From the NCBI GenBank assembly GCA_033977485.1, contig CM066985.1, forward strand, positions 73,207,045-73,271,044: a DNA stretch of 64,000 bases, in the 5' to 3' direction. Made by a program: the position numbers and the translations under genes. The notes beneath the pieces were generated by a model. The model saw nothing but the letters and a program-made list of their open reading frames with translations, was not told the origin of the DNA and made no database searches. This document shows positions 45,929 to 57,299 of the stretch, piece by piece; position 1 is the first letter of the stretch; the number at the start of each line of letters is the position of its first letter. This stretch comes from Hydrangea macrophylla (Eukaryota; Streptophyta; Magnoliopsida; Cornales; Hydrangeaceae).

Positions 45929-47099
45929 TTTTTATTTTTTAAAACAAAATAATACAGAGGTTTGACTCATAAGAAGCATCCTTAAAATCATCTTTCTACT
46001 GTGTCTGGTTCACCTCATTGCACTTCTGCATTTTACCCTCTCGACTGTGTCTGAAACGCGGCGCTGACATTGTTCAGGTCTTGCTGTGCCAGGGCACAAG
46101 TCACCGTTGATACTGTACCTTCCAAGGTATATCAAAAAGAGTAAAAACCTCCGTACTGTCTCCCTGACAGTATATTGGAACTCTCGTCAACGGACCCTCT
46201 TTGACTGAACCCAGCCTTTGCATATAGATTCCTGTAGAACCTTTTATAGGACTGTTCATTTATCTTTTCAGATAGGACAATGTGATATAACTGCTGTATG
46301 CCCTGACGGGATTACCTGCGCGGTGTAGACGCTTATGTGGCATAGTACAGAACCTCTTTCTTTTGATTCCCAAGGCAATCACTCACATGTAGTCACATTG
46401 AGTTGACCTGCCTAAGCATCATGACAAGGATGTCTGCTCCATGCTCGCAAAGATATACACCGCAAACCTTGTTTATCAGTCTTGAGACATAGGAGTATGA
46501 AAACCTGCTAGAAAGTATGATCACTATAACCATACTTACCAGTTTCTCCCAAAAACTCTGTCCAAATATCCCAGATATGACCACATTGGCCAGTTTCCTC
46601 CAGAAACTCTGTCCAAATATCCCAGATATAACCACATTAACCAGTTTCCCCCAGAAACTCTGTCCAGATGTCCCAGATATGACCATATTGACCAGTTTCC
46701 CCCAGAAACTCTGTCCAAAATTCCCGAAGCATCTTGGAAATCCATGTTATCCCTTGGTGATCATACTAGAAAGTAAGGTTAGCACACTCTGTATGGCTAG
46801 GACCTTATTTGTTTAGCTGCTATCTGTTAGAAATAGGAGCATCATATAGATTAGGGCTTACATCAGCATGTTTGTCCCATTTGCATGCACCCTTCCCCAT
46901 CAATCTGCACGCACTGTTTCGAGTTGGTCCACATCACTGTCTTTGTCTGTCTGAAGTCATTACTGTCAAGATCTGACCTAGTCCTCTCAAAATCTGTCAA
47001 TTCAGTATAGATTCCCAAGGTCAGCAGCCGGGATCCTCGTCGTGGGTCAGGAGTTCAGATAATCGTTTGATCAGAATCAGCCCGACAGCCTGCTTCAAC
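45929..47099 (+). other. Leader of the gag-only Tat element
   Basis: Homologous to 8517-10049 in reverse. It contains about four copies of the 51-bp tandem unit (46531-46727). No gene is supported. Confidence 0.7.
46531..46727. repeat. 51-bp leader tandem repeat, about 4 copies
   Basis: Same unit as 8908-9452 in the opposite orientation (CCAGTTTCYCCCARAAACTC), with fewer and more diverged copies. Confidence 0.85.
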
Positions 47100-48338
47100 A
47101 TGAATCGAGAAGAGTTAGAAAACAAGGTTACCGAGTTGGGAGCAACTATAAGCCAACAGTCCGACAGCCTAGCCCAAGTTCTGAAGTTCATGGAAGAATT
47201 GAAGCAACAGCGGCCGCAACCCCCGCCTGGGTTTGAACCACCCCTACATGAGAATAACGGGGAGGAAGACTGGTTTCAAGGGGTCCCACCGCTTGCGTAT
47301 GAGAAGACGCTCCAAGAGAAAATGGACAAGGTCGACAAGCTGGAGAGCGTACTGAGAAAAAGCAAAGGGGTCGATGATTACATGCTAGACCTGGAAGGCC
47401 TCTTTGAGCCTGTTAAGCTGAAACTGCCGGAGAACTTCAAGATGCCGAAAATTGATCGTTTTGATGGAACTGGGAATCCAAAGAGCCACATAAAGTTCTG
47501 CATGAGTATTTTCCAATCAATGGGCTGCACCCATGAGCACATTGCAATGTTGTTCCCTCAAACCCTCGCCAAGGCTGCTCTATCTTGGTTTCTGACCTTG
47601 GAGGTTTCTAAGACGCGGACTTGGGAAGATATAGTCCAGGTCTTCATTGATCATTACTCCTACAACCAAGAGCTCGATGTCACCATCCGGGATCTGGAGA
47701 CTACCCGGCAGAACTTCAATGAGTCCTTCGCTGCATTCTTGAGCAGATGGAGGAACAAAGTGGCCCAAATGACCCACCGACCAGTCGAAAAGGAACAAGT
47801 CCGGATGTTGATCAAGAATCTACAGCCGCTGTACCATGAAAAACTATTCTACCAGTCCATCTCAACATTTGAAGAACTATTTGAGATTGGGACTAGAATT
47901 GAGGATGCAATCAGGGAAGGGAAAATCAAGAATGAAGGATCACAAAGCCAGTCCAAGAGGCCAGACTACTCCCGAAACTCTTCGGATATCAACACCCTTA
48001 GTAACCAACCCATGGCCTATTCTCCCCAATCATACCAGCTCACAAACCAAACCAGCTCGCCTAGCCGCCCTTACCAAAATAAGGTACCCCGTGAATTTTC
48101 CAAGCTAGATATCTCTCCCTCTGTAGCCTTAGGCCGCCTGCTAAGAAAGGGACACCTCCAACTCCTTCAGCCTCGTGCCGATCCCCCACCACCTAACTGT
48201 GACGTGTCCAAACGATGTGCCTACCACCAAGGCCCAGGCCATGACACCGACCGGTGCATACGTCTCCGCCATGATATCCAAGACCTCATTGATCGAGGAA
48301 TCATCGAGCCACCACCCATTCAACCCCATCTCACCTAA
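47100..48338 (+). CDS. gag: Tat gag protein (open, truncated before protease)
   Basis: ATG at 47100 matches the start of the left element's gag (MNREELENKVTELGATISQ). The 412-residue frame is uninterrupted. It has a coiled-coil-like N-terminus, a proline-rich linker (residues 45-55), the retrotransposon gag domain with DRFDGTGNPKSH, ALSWFLTLE, YNQELDVTIRDLE and FLSRWRNKVAQMT, and a zinc-binding-like CDVSKRCAYHQGPGHDTDRC. It ends IIEPPPIQPHLT and a stop, about where the left element goes on to protease. Gag would form the particle. The intact W after FLSR shows that the TAG in the left copy is a mutation. The frame extends upstream of 47100 without an ATG. Confidence 0.9.
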   Translation: MNREELENKVTELGATISQQSDSLAQVLKFMEELKQQRPQPPPGFEPPLHENNGEEDWFQGVPPLAYEKTLQEKMDKVDKLESVLRKSKGVDDYMLDLEGLFEPVKLKLPENFKMPKIDRFDGTGNPKSHIKFCMSIFQSMGCTHEHIAMLFPQTLAKAALSWFLTLEVSKTRTWEDIVQVFIDHYSYNQELDVTIRDLETTRQNFNESFAAFLSRWRNKVAQMTHRPVEKEQVRMLIKNLQPLYHEKLFYQSISTFEELFEIGTRIEDAIREGKIKNEGSQSQSKRPDYSRNSSDINTLSNQPMAYSPQSYQLTNQTSSPSRPYQNKVPREFSKLDISPSVALGRLLRKGHLQLLQPRADPPPPNCDVSKRCAYHQGPGHDTDRCIRLRHDIQDLIDRGIIEPPPIQPHLT

Positions 48339-49008
48339 GCCCATGGCCTATCCTTTCAAATGGTCCCTTTTATTGACAGCCATGAATGTTGAATCCGTGC
48401 AGTGGAGCGATAGTGTTTGGAACTTCTGCTTAAAAAAAAAAACAATGATAATAAATGGGTCACAAAGACACTCCATTTGAGACCAAGTCGAGTCTGCTCT
48501 ATGTTTTGAGTCTATTTCAAGTTTGATCTTGTGGTTGAGTCTGTCTATCACCGAGTTGTTGTGAGTCTGTATCGAGTAATGTAATCGTTCTCTTCTAATG
48601 GAATGAAGTCTCATTTTGCCTAATCTGATGTGTATATTCATAAGTGCATGAATCGCTGAACTAAAAATGTCACTTTTCAAATTACCATGGACATTACTCT
48701 GCTAATAAATTTTTGCATCAAACAAAAAAAAAAAAAGAGAGAATCCCAAACAGGCCAAAGTCGATTTCGCGCTGACCCCAAAGAAGAGCTGAGAATTGAA
48801 TAGTCTTACTTTAAGAATTTAAAGATGCTTTTGCTCAAATCTCGAAAAGACATACTTGAGACTGACTTGGGGCTTGCCCAACACCCTATTCCCACCATTT
48901 CGAAGCCTTAAGCCCAATCCAATTGGGAGCCACGCAATCTGCCCGATTGAAAGCAATGCAAACTTAACCCTTGATGGTAGCCAAACATCTCAGTGAGTTT
49001 CATCTCCA

Positions 49009-49043
<35 letters not shown>

Positions 49044-49480
49044 CGCTAGGTTGAAAATCCGAAAGGGCACCTAGGCAAACGTTAGAGCTGAAAAAGGTGT
49101 TGATTTCCAAAATCTGACCCTAGCCAGTCAAAATGTTGGAGAAAATTTTGATGAAACAAATGAGAGAATCATACGCCTCAAGATACATCTTAAGAACGTG
49201 CCAAGATCACATTTCAAAAGGCACGGAATGACCACAAATAAATTCCGAGAGCTGACATGCACATTCTGGAATTCTGAGATTGCGATTGAAAGATCTCACA
49301 AGAATCGACTACATTAAAAAAGCAAAATTGACTGGCTAGGTGAAAGTGAAAAGGATCAATCCTCAAAACAAAATAAAAAGAAAAAAAAAAGAAAAGAAAG
49401 GGAGATTGAAACTGAATCCTTTTATTCAAAGCTACCATAAGTGGCTTAAGTTTGAACTTCTTTTACGATTGGTTTGAAAA
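48339..49480 (+). other. Region replacing protease and pol in the gag-only element
   Basis: No protease or RT motif is visible in any frame. It contains an A run (49013-49040) and one copy of the GCTCGCTAGGTTGAAAATCC hairpin repeat near 49041. A stretch near 48405-48440 (GTTTGGAACTTCTGCTT) recurs inverted at about 50640-50670. Confidence 0.6.
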
Positions 49481-49489
49481 ACCCTCAAT

Positions 49490-50185
49490 CAATTTCTTTC
49501 AAGCCTGGCCTTGAACTACGCTCGACCTGATTCCCACTCGGGGATACGTAGGCAACCACATCGGTTCGGTCGACACCATCATAATCAAAACCGATTTCTT
49601 TCAAGACCTTGCCTTGAACTACGCTCGACCTGATTCCCGCCCGGGGATACGTAGGCAACCACAATGGTTCGGTCACCCCACCTACCTAAAAATCAACCCG
49701 CTTCTTTTCAACCATGGCCCGAACTACGTTGGACCTGATCCCCACTTGGGGGTACGTAGGCAGACTTTCAAAAAGAAAAGAAGGATGGCTCGCTAGGTCG
49801 AAAATCCAAAAGGACGCCTAGGCAAAAGTTAGAGCTAAATCTAGGGTGAGCAATAACAAAAGAGAGAAAAGAGCTCGCTAGGTTACCTCACTGGTGCCTA
49901 GGCAAAAAGTTATGAGCATTTGAGAGATTAAAGTCACGGTCCATGCCTCAAACCAGAAAATCACCTTCCATACTAGGGGCAAACATCGGCTACCCGCCTC
50001 GTTTGCCTGACTTTTACTATCTACCCTTCACACAAAGGGGCAAACTTCGATCACCTACCTCGTTTGCCCAAAACCTCCAATGAACCTTCCTCCAAACTAG
50101 GGGCAAACTTCGGTCATTTACCTCGTTTGCCTACCAATCCCACTTCATGCCCTTCAAACTAGGGGCAAACTTTGTTTGCCACCCG
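49490..50185 (+). repeat. Hairpin repeat block of the gag-only element
   Basis: Counterpart of 1141-1990: three CTACGCTCGACCTGATTCCC...GGATACGTAGGCA units (about 49516, 49620, 49725), two GCTCGCTAGGT...GCCTAGGCAAA units (49787, 49873), and four GGGGCAAAC...GTTTGCC units (49975-50175). A related TACGTAGGCAGC unit sits at about 52196-52236. Confidence 0.8.
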
Positions 50186-50935
50186 ATCCCTATACACCAA
50201 TGGTAAGCCTTCAAGTCACAAACATTGTCTTGAACAGATGGAAATGGAGCATCTTTTATTCTATAAGCTAAGGCACTAATTCAAAGCACATCTTGGGAGA
50301 AGCAAAGAAATTGATTAGATCAGTAGGGAGGAATTTTCAAAAAACCAGATTTATTAGCAAAGTGCTGACATATCAAGATGAGGAGTGAACATAAAAGATG
50401 AGCGGTACATCATTCATGGTAAAGGCACTTTGGATCGTGGCAATTTGAGAATTTCATGTCCAAGTCAATCCTTCTTTATTTGAGTCAGTAGTAATCTGAT
50501 CACAAGTGTGTCAGAGACCAAGGTTTCATATAAACTAACCCAACTTTCCTTGTCGTTCCTGTTAAGTCCATTTGTCCTGATAGTCTCAAATGTGTGGGTT
50601 AAAGGTGATTCCCAATTATAAAAAAAAAACTTTGGATATAAGCAGAAGTTCCAAACATTATTACTACACCAGTCAAGGTCGTAACATGAGAATGTCCCAG
50701 GTACGAGTGGCATAAACTCGTAAGTGGTTGCAAACTATAAACCGACAGTTGTTTCTCAAGGCGGCCGATCGGAGGAAATATCGCCAACACCGAGAAACTA
50801 TTGCTGATAAGGTGTGTCGATGAGACGTGTTGTTGAGGTGTTTTAGGGCCCAAAGTCTAGATGTGTTGATGAAGAGTGTTGATAAGATGTGTTTTAGTGC
50901 CCAAAGTCCAAGTGTGTTGTTGAGGAAGAGCATCA
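50186..50935 (+). other. Spacer, no gene seen
   Basis: Lies where the left element carries its antisense ORF. No plant-mobile-domain frame is found on either strand. A minus-strand frame at 50465-50713 is short and unassigned. Confidence 0.45.
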
Positions 50936-51560
50936 GATGTGTCGAGGAACATCAGAAGAGAGTATTGTTGAAGAGAACATCAGATGTGTTGAGGAACATC
51001 AGATTTGCTAAGAAGCGTCGTTGAAGAGTTGAGGAATATCGGATGTGTTGAGGAACATCAGATTTGCTAAGAAGCATCGTTGAAGAGTTGAGGAATATCG
51101 GATGAGTTGAGGAACATCAGATTTGTTGAGAAGCATCGTTGAAGAGTTGAGGAACATCGGATGTGTTGAGGAACATCAGATTTGCTAAGAAGCGTCGTTG
51201 AAGAGTTGAGGAACATCGGATGTGTTGAGGAACATCAGATTTGCTAAGAAGCGTCGTTGAAGGGTTGAGGAATATCGGATGAGTTGAGGAACATCAGATT
51301 TGTTGAGAAGCATCGTTGAAGAGTTGAGGAATATCGGATGAGTTGAGGAACATCAGATTTGTTGAGAAGCATCGTTGAAGAGTTGAGGAACATTGGATGA
51401 GTTGAGGAACATCAGATTTGTTGAGAAGCATCGTTGAAGAGTTGAGGAACATCGGATGTGTTGAGGAACATCAGATTTGTTGAGAAGCGTCGTTGAAGAG
51501 TTGAGGAATATCGGATGGGTTGAGGAACATCAGATTTGTTGAGAAGCATCATGGAAAAGT
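50936..51560. repeat. ~59-bp tandem array, about 10 copies
   Basis: GTTGAGGAACATCAGATTTG recurs roughly every 59-60 bp from 50987 to about 51522, with GAAGCRTCGTTGAAGAGTTG between. Units degrade toward 51700. It occupies the place of the antisense ORF in the left element. Confidence 0.9.
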
Positions 51561-52384
51561 CAAGAAGCATCGTTAAGATTTGAAGAACACCGTTGACAAT
51601 CAAGAAGCCTTGAGAAAGCACCGTCAAAGAGTCGAGGAACAACATAAGCGCCATTGAGAATTGAGGATTGAGAAGCACCGTTGAGACTTTGGGAGTCACC
51701 GAGTCCATAGTGTCACGACTAAGAGGAGCACGAGTCAAGAATCACTTCACCCAACATGACACATAGCCCATCGGTTGCGGCACACACAAATCATAAAGCC
51801 CACTAAAGTGGCAAACACACCATAAGCATTCTTTTGAGCACCGCAGTATCACTTTGAGCACCACGCTCTTCCTTGAGTAAGACCTCCAGGTCGAGCTCCC
51901 TCACAAGTCTATTAGTCATAGTGAAGCATAGATCACCAAGCCCACTGAGAGTGGCAAATACACTGAACATATGTACTAGGACCACAAGCGTTTTAGAACA
52001 CAATACAGGCACGACACAAGTCCACTCGGAGTGGTACACCCCACAGCACCAATTCATGCTAGGATCAGAACACTAGACATGATAGGACTTAGGACAAAAT
52101 TCATATCACATCCATGCATAGCATATCACTCTTATAGCATAGCATCCGCCTGATTGTTGTGTATGTGCATGTGTGATTTATTCCTTTGTGCCCTGAACTA
52201 CGTCCTGGTCTGATTCCCCTTGGGATACGTAGGCAGCTCACGCGGAGCACGACCAGCACTAACCTCATCATCCTTGCATCTTTTTGCAACGCTTTTTATC
52301 CTAAATCTATAGCCTCCAAAAAGACCTGTCTCTTCAAAACTTTGGCACTCGCTTGCGACATGCGTTGCCTCGCAAGTTCCTGCC
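51561..52384 (+). other. 3' noncoding end of the gag-only element
   Basis: Irregular repeats with CACCGTTGA-like motifs and one TACGTAGGCAGC unit (52196-52236). No gene is supported. Confidence 0.5.
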
Positions 52385-52398
52385 AAAGAGGGGCAAAC
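52385..52398 (+). promoter_or_regulatory. Polypurine tract
   Basis: AAAGAGGGGCAAAC immediately before the 3' LTR, the expected plus-strand primer. Confidence 0.85.
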
Positions 52399-55300
52399 TG
52401 TAGACACCCCATTTTGTCGGCTATCAGATTTAGGAGACCCATAGCTTGGTGGTTCACAATGATCGTAAAAGACTCAAAAGGACTCCTGGAAGTCAGCTCT
52501 ATCTCTCAGAATGCTCAGATTGACCAAAATGCCCTTGAAAGCCATAAAACTCCCAGATTTGGCCCCAAAGTTCTGGAAACATGCTACGTCGTAAGAAAAG
52601 TATTCAAATGAGTTTTAAAAGAAAAATCGGATGAAATCGTCAGCTCCCGGAGACCCCCGGAAGCCCCGGAAGTTCCCAAAAAGTCCCCGTTGACCGGTTT
52701 GACCAAGGTTTGACCAGGTTTGACCAGGGTTTGACCAAGTTTGACCAAAGTCATTCGAATTCACCAGAATTATTTTTAAATCATGAAAAAGTGTTAAAAC
52801 AAGTTCCGAAAGAAAATCGAGCGAAAACATCAGCTCACGGGAACTCCCGGAGGTTTCCAGAACTTCCCGGGAATCCCAGGTTTGACCAGTTTGACCAGAA
52901 TTTGACTTTGGAACCGGGGTGTCGAAACAATTTTAAATATTTTTCATGGATACTAGAGGTCAATAGCTTTCCGACGGTATATTGCACATAATTTCTAGAT
53001 TTAAAACGAATTTATTATGAATTTCCAAAGGCGAAAAAGGCGATCAAATCGGCTTTTATCGCGAATGCCGCAAAACTTTTCAAAGTGACCTATCTCTGAA
53101 CTATTTTTTATGTAAAGTAGACTCCATTACCTTTCCAACGGTATATCACAACCTCAATTTGGAGTTCGTATGCATTTTCTGTGAATTTCGGACGAAATAG
53201 GGCCTTTTCGCGAATACCGGAACCTCTGGGGGCCTAAACGTAATTTTCTGGGCTTCTGAGGAGCAGTGACGCCGCGGCACTGGCCCAGTGCCGCCGCGGC
53301 ACTCAACCCTCGCAGAGTCCATTTTTGTAATTTTTTGGGGGGTCCAATTTGATTAATTGAAAGCCAAAACGACGTAGTTTTATGTTCACAGATGTTTGGG
53401 ACCAATGGGAACACTTCTAAAATCCCAAAACCACCCCAAATTGGCCTATATAAACCCCCCATTGCTCTTCATTTTGGGGGGGCCAAGTGCAAAGCTTGAA
53501 AAGTTGTAGAGAAGAAGAGAGATAGAGATAGGTTTAGAAGAGAGAAAGGGAGCTTCTCCCATTGATTTTCCATAAGAAAGTGAGTTTTATTCTTGTTTTC
53601 TTCCATCATCCTTCTATATACTTCACATTCAAAGTCCACTCCAACCCTCATTCTTGAGCATTCATGAGATAGGAAGCTACTTCCATGTCCAAATGTCAAA
53701 ATCTATGAGTGAAACACCAAGCTACAAGTCCAAAATCACATTGATTATCATCTATTGATTGCTATTTACTTGCTTTGATTATATATATGTTCATCTCTCA
53801 TTATCTCATTTCTTTTTCTTTTCTTTATTTACTTACTAGTTCATCATCATCTAAGTGATGACATGAAGTTTGGGGTGAGTGAATCCTTATGGATAGTAGC
53901 TCTTGACCTCAAAAACATGTTTGATAGATGATGATCATAACCTCAATACTTCCAAGGTATTCTTGAAATGTATTGAAGTTATGTTCAAAAACAAAAATAA
54001 ATCTCTCCAACAATCTTGGAGGTTCTTGATGATGAGTTTAATGTTGATATTTTAAGTGGCTATAATCCTTATTGAGTATTGAAAATGTGCTTTCAAAACA
54101 TCTATTTCAAAACCCCTCTCAATCCCTCTCATTTGGTTTCAAGAAACAAAACTTTGTTTTCTCCAAAATCTTCAAAACAATGAGTCAAAACAGTGAGTGA
54201 GTTGAGCTCAAAGATTTCTCTAGAACTCAATACTCAACATATGGATGCAAGGCCACTTGGAAAGTCTTCCTAACTCATTGGAGAACACCCATGATTTTTG
54301 GTTTGACTTGGAAGTACTTGGAAATGGTCCATTTGGATCCCAATATTCCTTCCAAACATTCTGATTTTGCTGTCACAGCAGCTAGGTCCACTTCCAACCT
54401 CTTTTACAGAAAACTTTTCCAAAAGGGGTGGTCCTAACTTATTTTTACCTTAAAATTCAATGGCTTAGGGAACTTTCTGTATAAAATGGGCCCTTAGATC
54501 ATTCCTTTTCATTTTCTAATATTTTCTAACATTTCGGTCGACAGTACGGACTCTGTTTCTGAGTGACCTGTGTTGTTTATATGATTTCTCTCAATCTGTG
54601 ATAGCTATTCAAGATTGGCCTTTTGGGTTGTGTTCTAGACACAATAAGGAACATCTCCATAAAAAATCATGCATTGAAAACATTCCTAACCCCTCTTTTC
54701 AAATTCCAAAAGATGATGCTACTGTTCTGTCCACTATTCACAGCAAGCACATTTTAACTTTCATTCTTTGATTTGATGCTTATATGCATTCCAAATTAGT
54801 TCATATCTTAGGAAGTAGTTCATACTACATTTGTACATATCCCATATTGATTTCACCCATCCATTCATACACATTTTAGACTTCGAAGTCATTCTAGGAA
54901 TCCATAAACACAAAGCACACTACAACCTTGGCACATTCTAGATACATGCATTGCATCCATGCAAAGATTTGGGGTTTTTGTAACTCTTAATCTAAGGAGA
55001 TTATAAGGAATGAACTCGATCACACGTTCATGCTTCCCCTTTGATCTAATCATCCTTTCTCATCCGTCCCGGGGATTGAGAGATCTTCTTTTCTCAAAGA
55101 ATAACATGCATCATACTAGCTTGTTAAGCATATTTTCATTTCTTTCTTATTTGTTTCAAGAACAATTCATGTCCCCCTTTAGATTAGGAAGTCTTGATTA
55201 TTTGATATATGATTAGACGATTTTTCCTAAGTTTATTTGTGTGATCTTTCACTTTACATTGTATGATATTTGGCTTAGATCTTATGAATGATATCTTATC

Positions 55301-55673
55301 TTTAGATCTTCCATTTCGAGTTTCTTATGTAATGTAATATACTATCATAGTATTATTTGTCGAACCATACCTAGTATAAGATGATTATTTGGATGCTAAT
55401 TGAGGCCCGTCGAAAGACGGGGCGAGTTGAGGGTGTTTTAGTCGCGACAAAGGCTCCTTCCTCTCTCGTACCAAAACCCCGAACCAAGTTCTTTGGTTAT
55501 GAAGGGCCGGTGCCCTTTATCCATTTGGGTGAGTCAAAATTAGGTTTCTTGGTTCCTTAAAGACCAAGTGGCGACTCTGTATCTGTTTTCAACAGACCTA
55601 TTTTCTTTCTTTGATTCAAATCAATTTCAAAACAATCTCAAACAAGAGAAGTGGTCCACTTCCGGTGTCCACA
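52399..55673 (+). repeat. 3' LTR of the gag-only Tat element
   Basis: Near-identical to 42612-45907. It is 21 bp shorter, mostly from one fewer unit in each TTGACC cluster (52688-52747, 52878-52911). TATA box at 53447-53454. The PBS-like TGGCGACTCTG is at 55569-55579. It is followed by the TCATC duplication. Confidence 0.95.
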
Positions 55674-55939
55674 TCATCAACATCACCCTTCTTGATAAAG
55701 AAAAAAATATAGAATTTCATAAATTGGGATGAAAAATATAGATATGAGGAGGTAGAGTTGCGCAACGGTGGTGGTGGCTGGGGACAGCGATGGCGACGAC
55801 GACTTTGATCGGCGACAAGGCCTCGGGAAAGGCTTTAGACGGCGTCTAGGGAACTACTTTTGATGTCGGAGGCTAGTGTGTGATGACCTGGTGGAGTGGT
55901 GGGGGTGTAGATCCAAGCCATCTAGGTTTTTGTGGAGAG

Positions 55940-55989
<50 letters not shown>

Positions 55990-57152
55990 CAGTTTAGTTA
56001 TAATTTTTTTAGAGAAGGCTGAATAGTGAATATAGACAAAATAGTATATATACTCTGTACCATTTAAAAGTTAAAACCCTAAATTGTGTATATCTTCGAG
56101 TCGGGTCGGGTTTAGCGAGTTTTAAATAATGAGAACCGATGACCGACCCGGAACTGACAAAAATCAATTCTTCAGACCCGCCACTCGAACCATATGCTGT
56201 AGAAACTGATCAAAATCTCATGGGTAAGTCGGGTCAGTCTGGTTAACGGGCCAAAATGAACACCCTAAACATGGCAATCGATTGGATCCAAAATAATGAT
56301 GATCAATTGCTAACTTTGGAAATCAATTGGGTTACAAATAATGGCAATCAATTGGGAATCTATCCAATCGATTGGGTCTAGACTGATGGCAATCGATTGG
56401 AAAAAGTCCAATCAATTGGGACTTCATTTTCCCCAGCAGAATTATAAAACAGCATATATAAACGTCTTAAGGACATGTTTGTTACGTCTAAACTTCATAT
56501 AAACTTTTAAAGCATCATATAAACGAGACCAAATGAGTTAGGACTCACTTATGGGTGTGGGGTATGTTTGGCTATGAAACTCCTAGATTTCTCTTTCCTT
56601 TTCTTGCTTTCTCTCTATCTCAGTCTCTCTCTAGCACTTCTTCTCTTTCTATTCTTCTTTTTTTTTTTTCTACTTTCTCTCTCTCTTCTTCTTCTCTTTC
56701 TCTCTGTCCTTGACATTGTGTGTGTATTTATGGGTGCGTCTATATATAACAACGATCTCTCTCTCTCTTAAGACTATGAAAGCAGTCCCAAGGGACGAAA
56801 TGAACCCATATATATAGAAATTGAGAGTGCCACATGTCAAACCTTGAAGCAAAGTTGAAAACTTATCTCTGCATGTAGCAATTGATTGGGATCAGAGGTA
56901 ATCGATTGAGATGAAGGACAAATGATTGGGATAGTGCCACATAATGAATTCAGGTTGGCAGCATGGCAATCGATTGGGAAAGATGTCAATCGATTGGTGT
57001 CTAAAAAGTGGCAATCGATTGGGACACAAAATTAACCAAAGGAAAGTAAAGGTCATACAAGTATACATGAGTTAGTATAAAGTCTTATTTATTAATCACA
57101 TCATCTACAACTAATTAAAAGATTTCGTCCTCGAAATTGAAAGTAAGCAGAT

Positions 57153-57299
57153 TTAAAACAAAAATGGAAACTTCTCACGCATCTCCGACTTTAGCTCCCA
57201 TGAAGCTTCACCTTCATCATGATGCTTCCACTGAATCTTCACCAATGGAATCTCCTTATTTCTGAGCTTCTTAATTCTTCGATCTATCGCACTGGTCCT
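57153..57299 (-). pseudogene. Chromodomain tail of the minus-strand gypsy
   Basis: Reads IDRRIKKLRNKEIPLVKIQW, then KHHDEGEASWELKSE, and ends FLF with TAA at 57155-57153. It is the continuation of the integrase broken at 60741. It corresponds to the tail at about 22100-22232 and lacks the stop seen there after VKIQ. Confidence 0.8.

Larger units (their letters stand above)
42612..55673 (+). mobile_element. Complete nonautonomous Tat-type LTR retrotransposon (gag only)
   Basis: Two LTRs of 3296 and 3275 bp that look nearly identical, TCATC target duplications, a primer-binding site, a polypurine tract and an internal region of about 6.5 kb. The internal region has gag but no protease, RT, RNase H or integrase. 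It belongs to the same family as the minus-strand element at the left of the window, judging by the LTR, leader, gag and post-pol hairpin repeats. Nearly identical LTRs suggest recent insertion. With no pol of its own it would need enzymes in trans. Confidence 0.93.
42189..56267. mobile_element. hAT-like nonautonomous element split by the Tat insertion
   Basis: Left end TAGGGGTGTTCATG at 42189 and right end ATGAACACCCTA at 56267 are inverted repeats. The flanks AACATGCC (42181-42188) and AACATGGC (56268-56275) match at 7 of 8. Own sequence is 42189-42606 plus 55679-56267, about 1 kb, with GTCGGGT-rich ends and a GA run at 55937-55988. No transposase is visible. Confidence 0.75.
40922..57100 (-). 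repeat. 3' LTR of the minus-strand chromodomain gypsy, split by nested insertions
   Basis: Outer end TGTTATGCCCC at 40922, inner end ...TTAATCACA at 57100, abutting the GATTTCGTCCTCGAAATTGA stretch. The LTR proper is 40922-42188 plus 56276-57100, about 2.1 kb. It carries repeated CAATCGATTG motifs (42120-42175 and 56276-57030) and a CT-rich tract (56590-56770). It is homologous to 22285-23840 and to 62925-64000. Confidence 0.8.

Noticed and set aside
50936..51560. Leucine-rich or other repeat protein
   Set aside because: Frames are broken by stops and the 59-60-bp period is not a stable multiple of three.
52186..52611. 141-residue plus-strand ORF spanning the 3' LTR border, and its LTR relatives with SAIRFRRPIAWWFTMIVKDSKG
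   Set aside because: It crosses the polypurine tract and LTR boundary. The conserved part is noncoding LTR start sequence shared by all copies.
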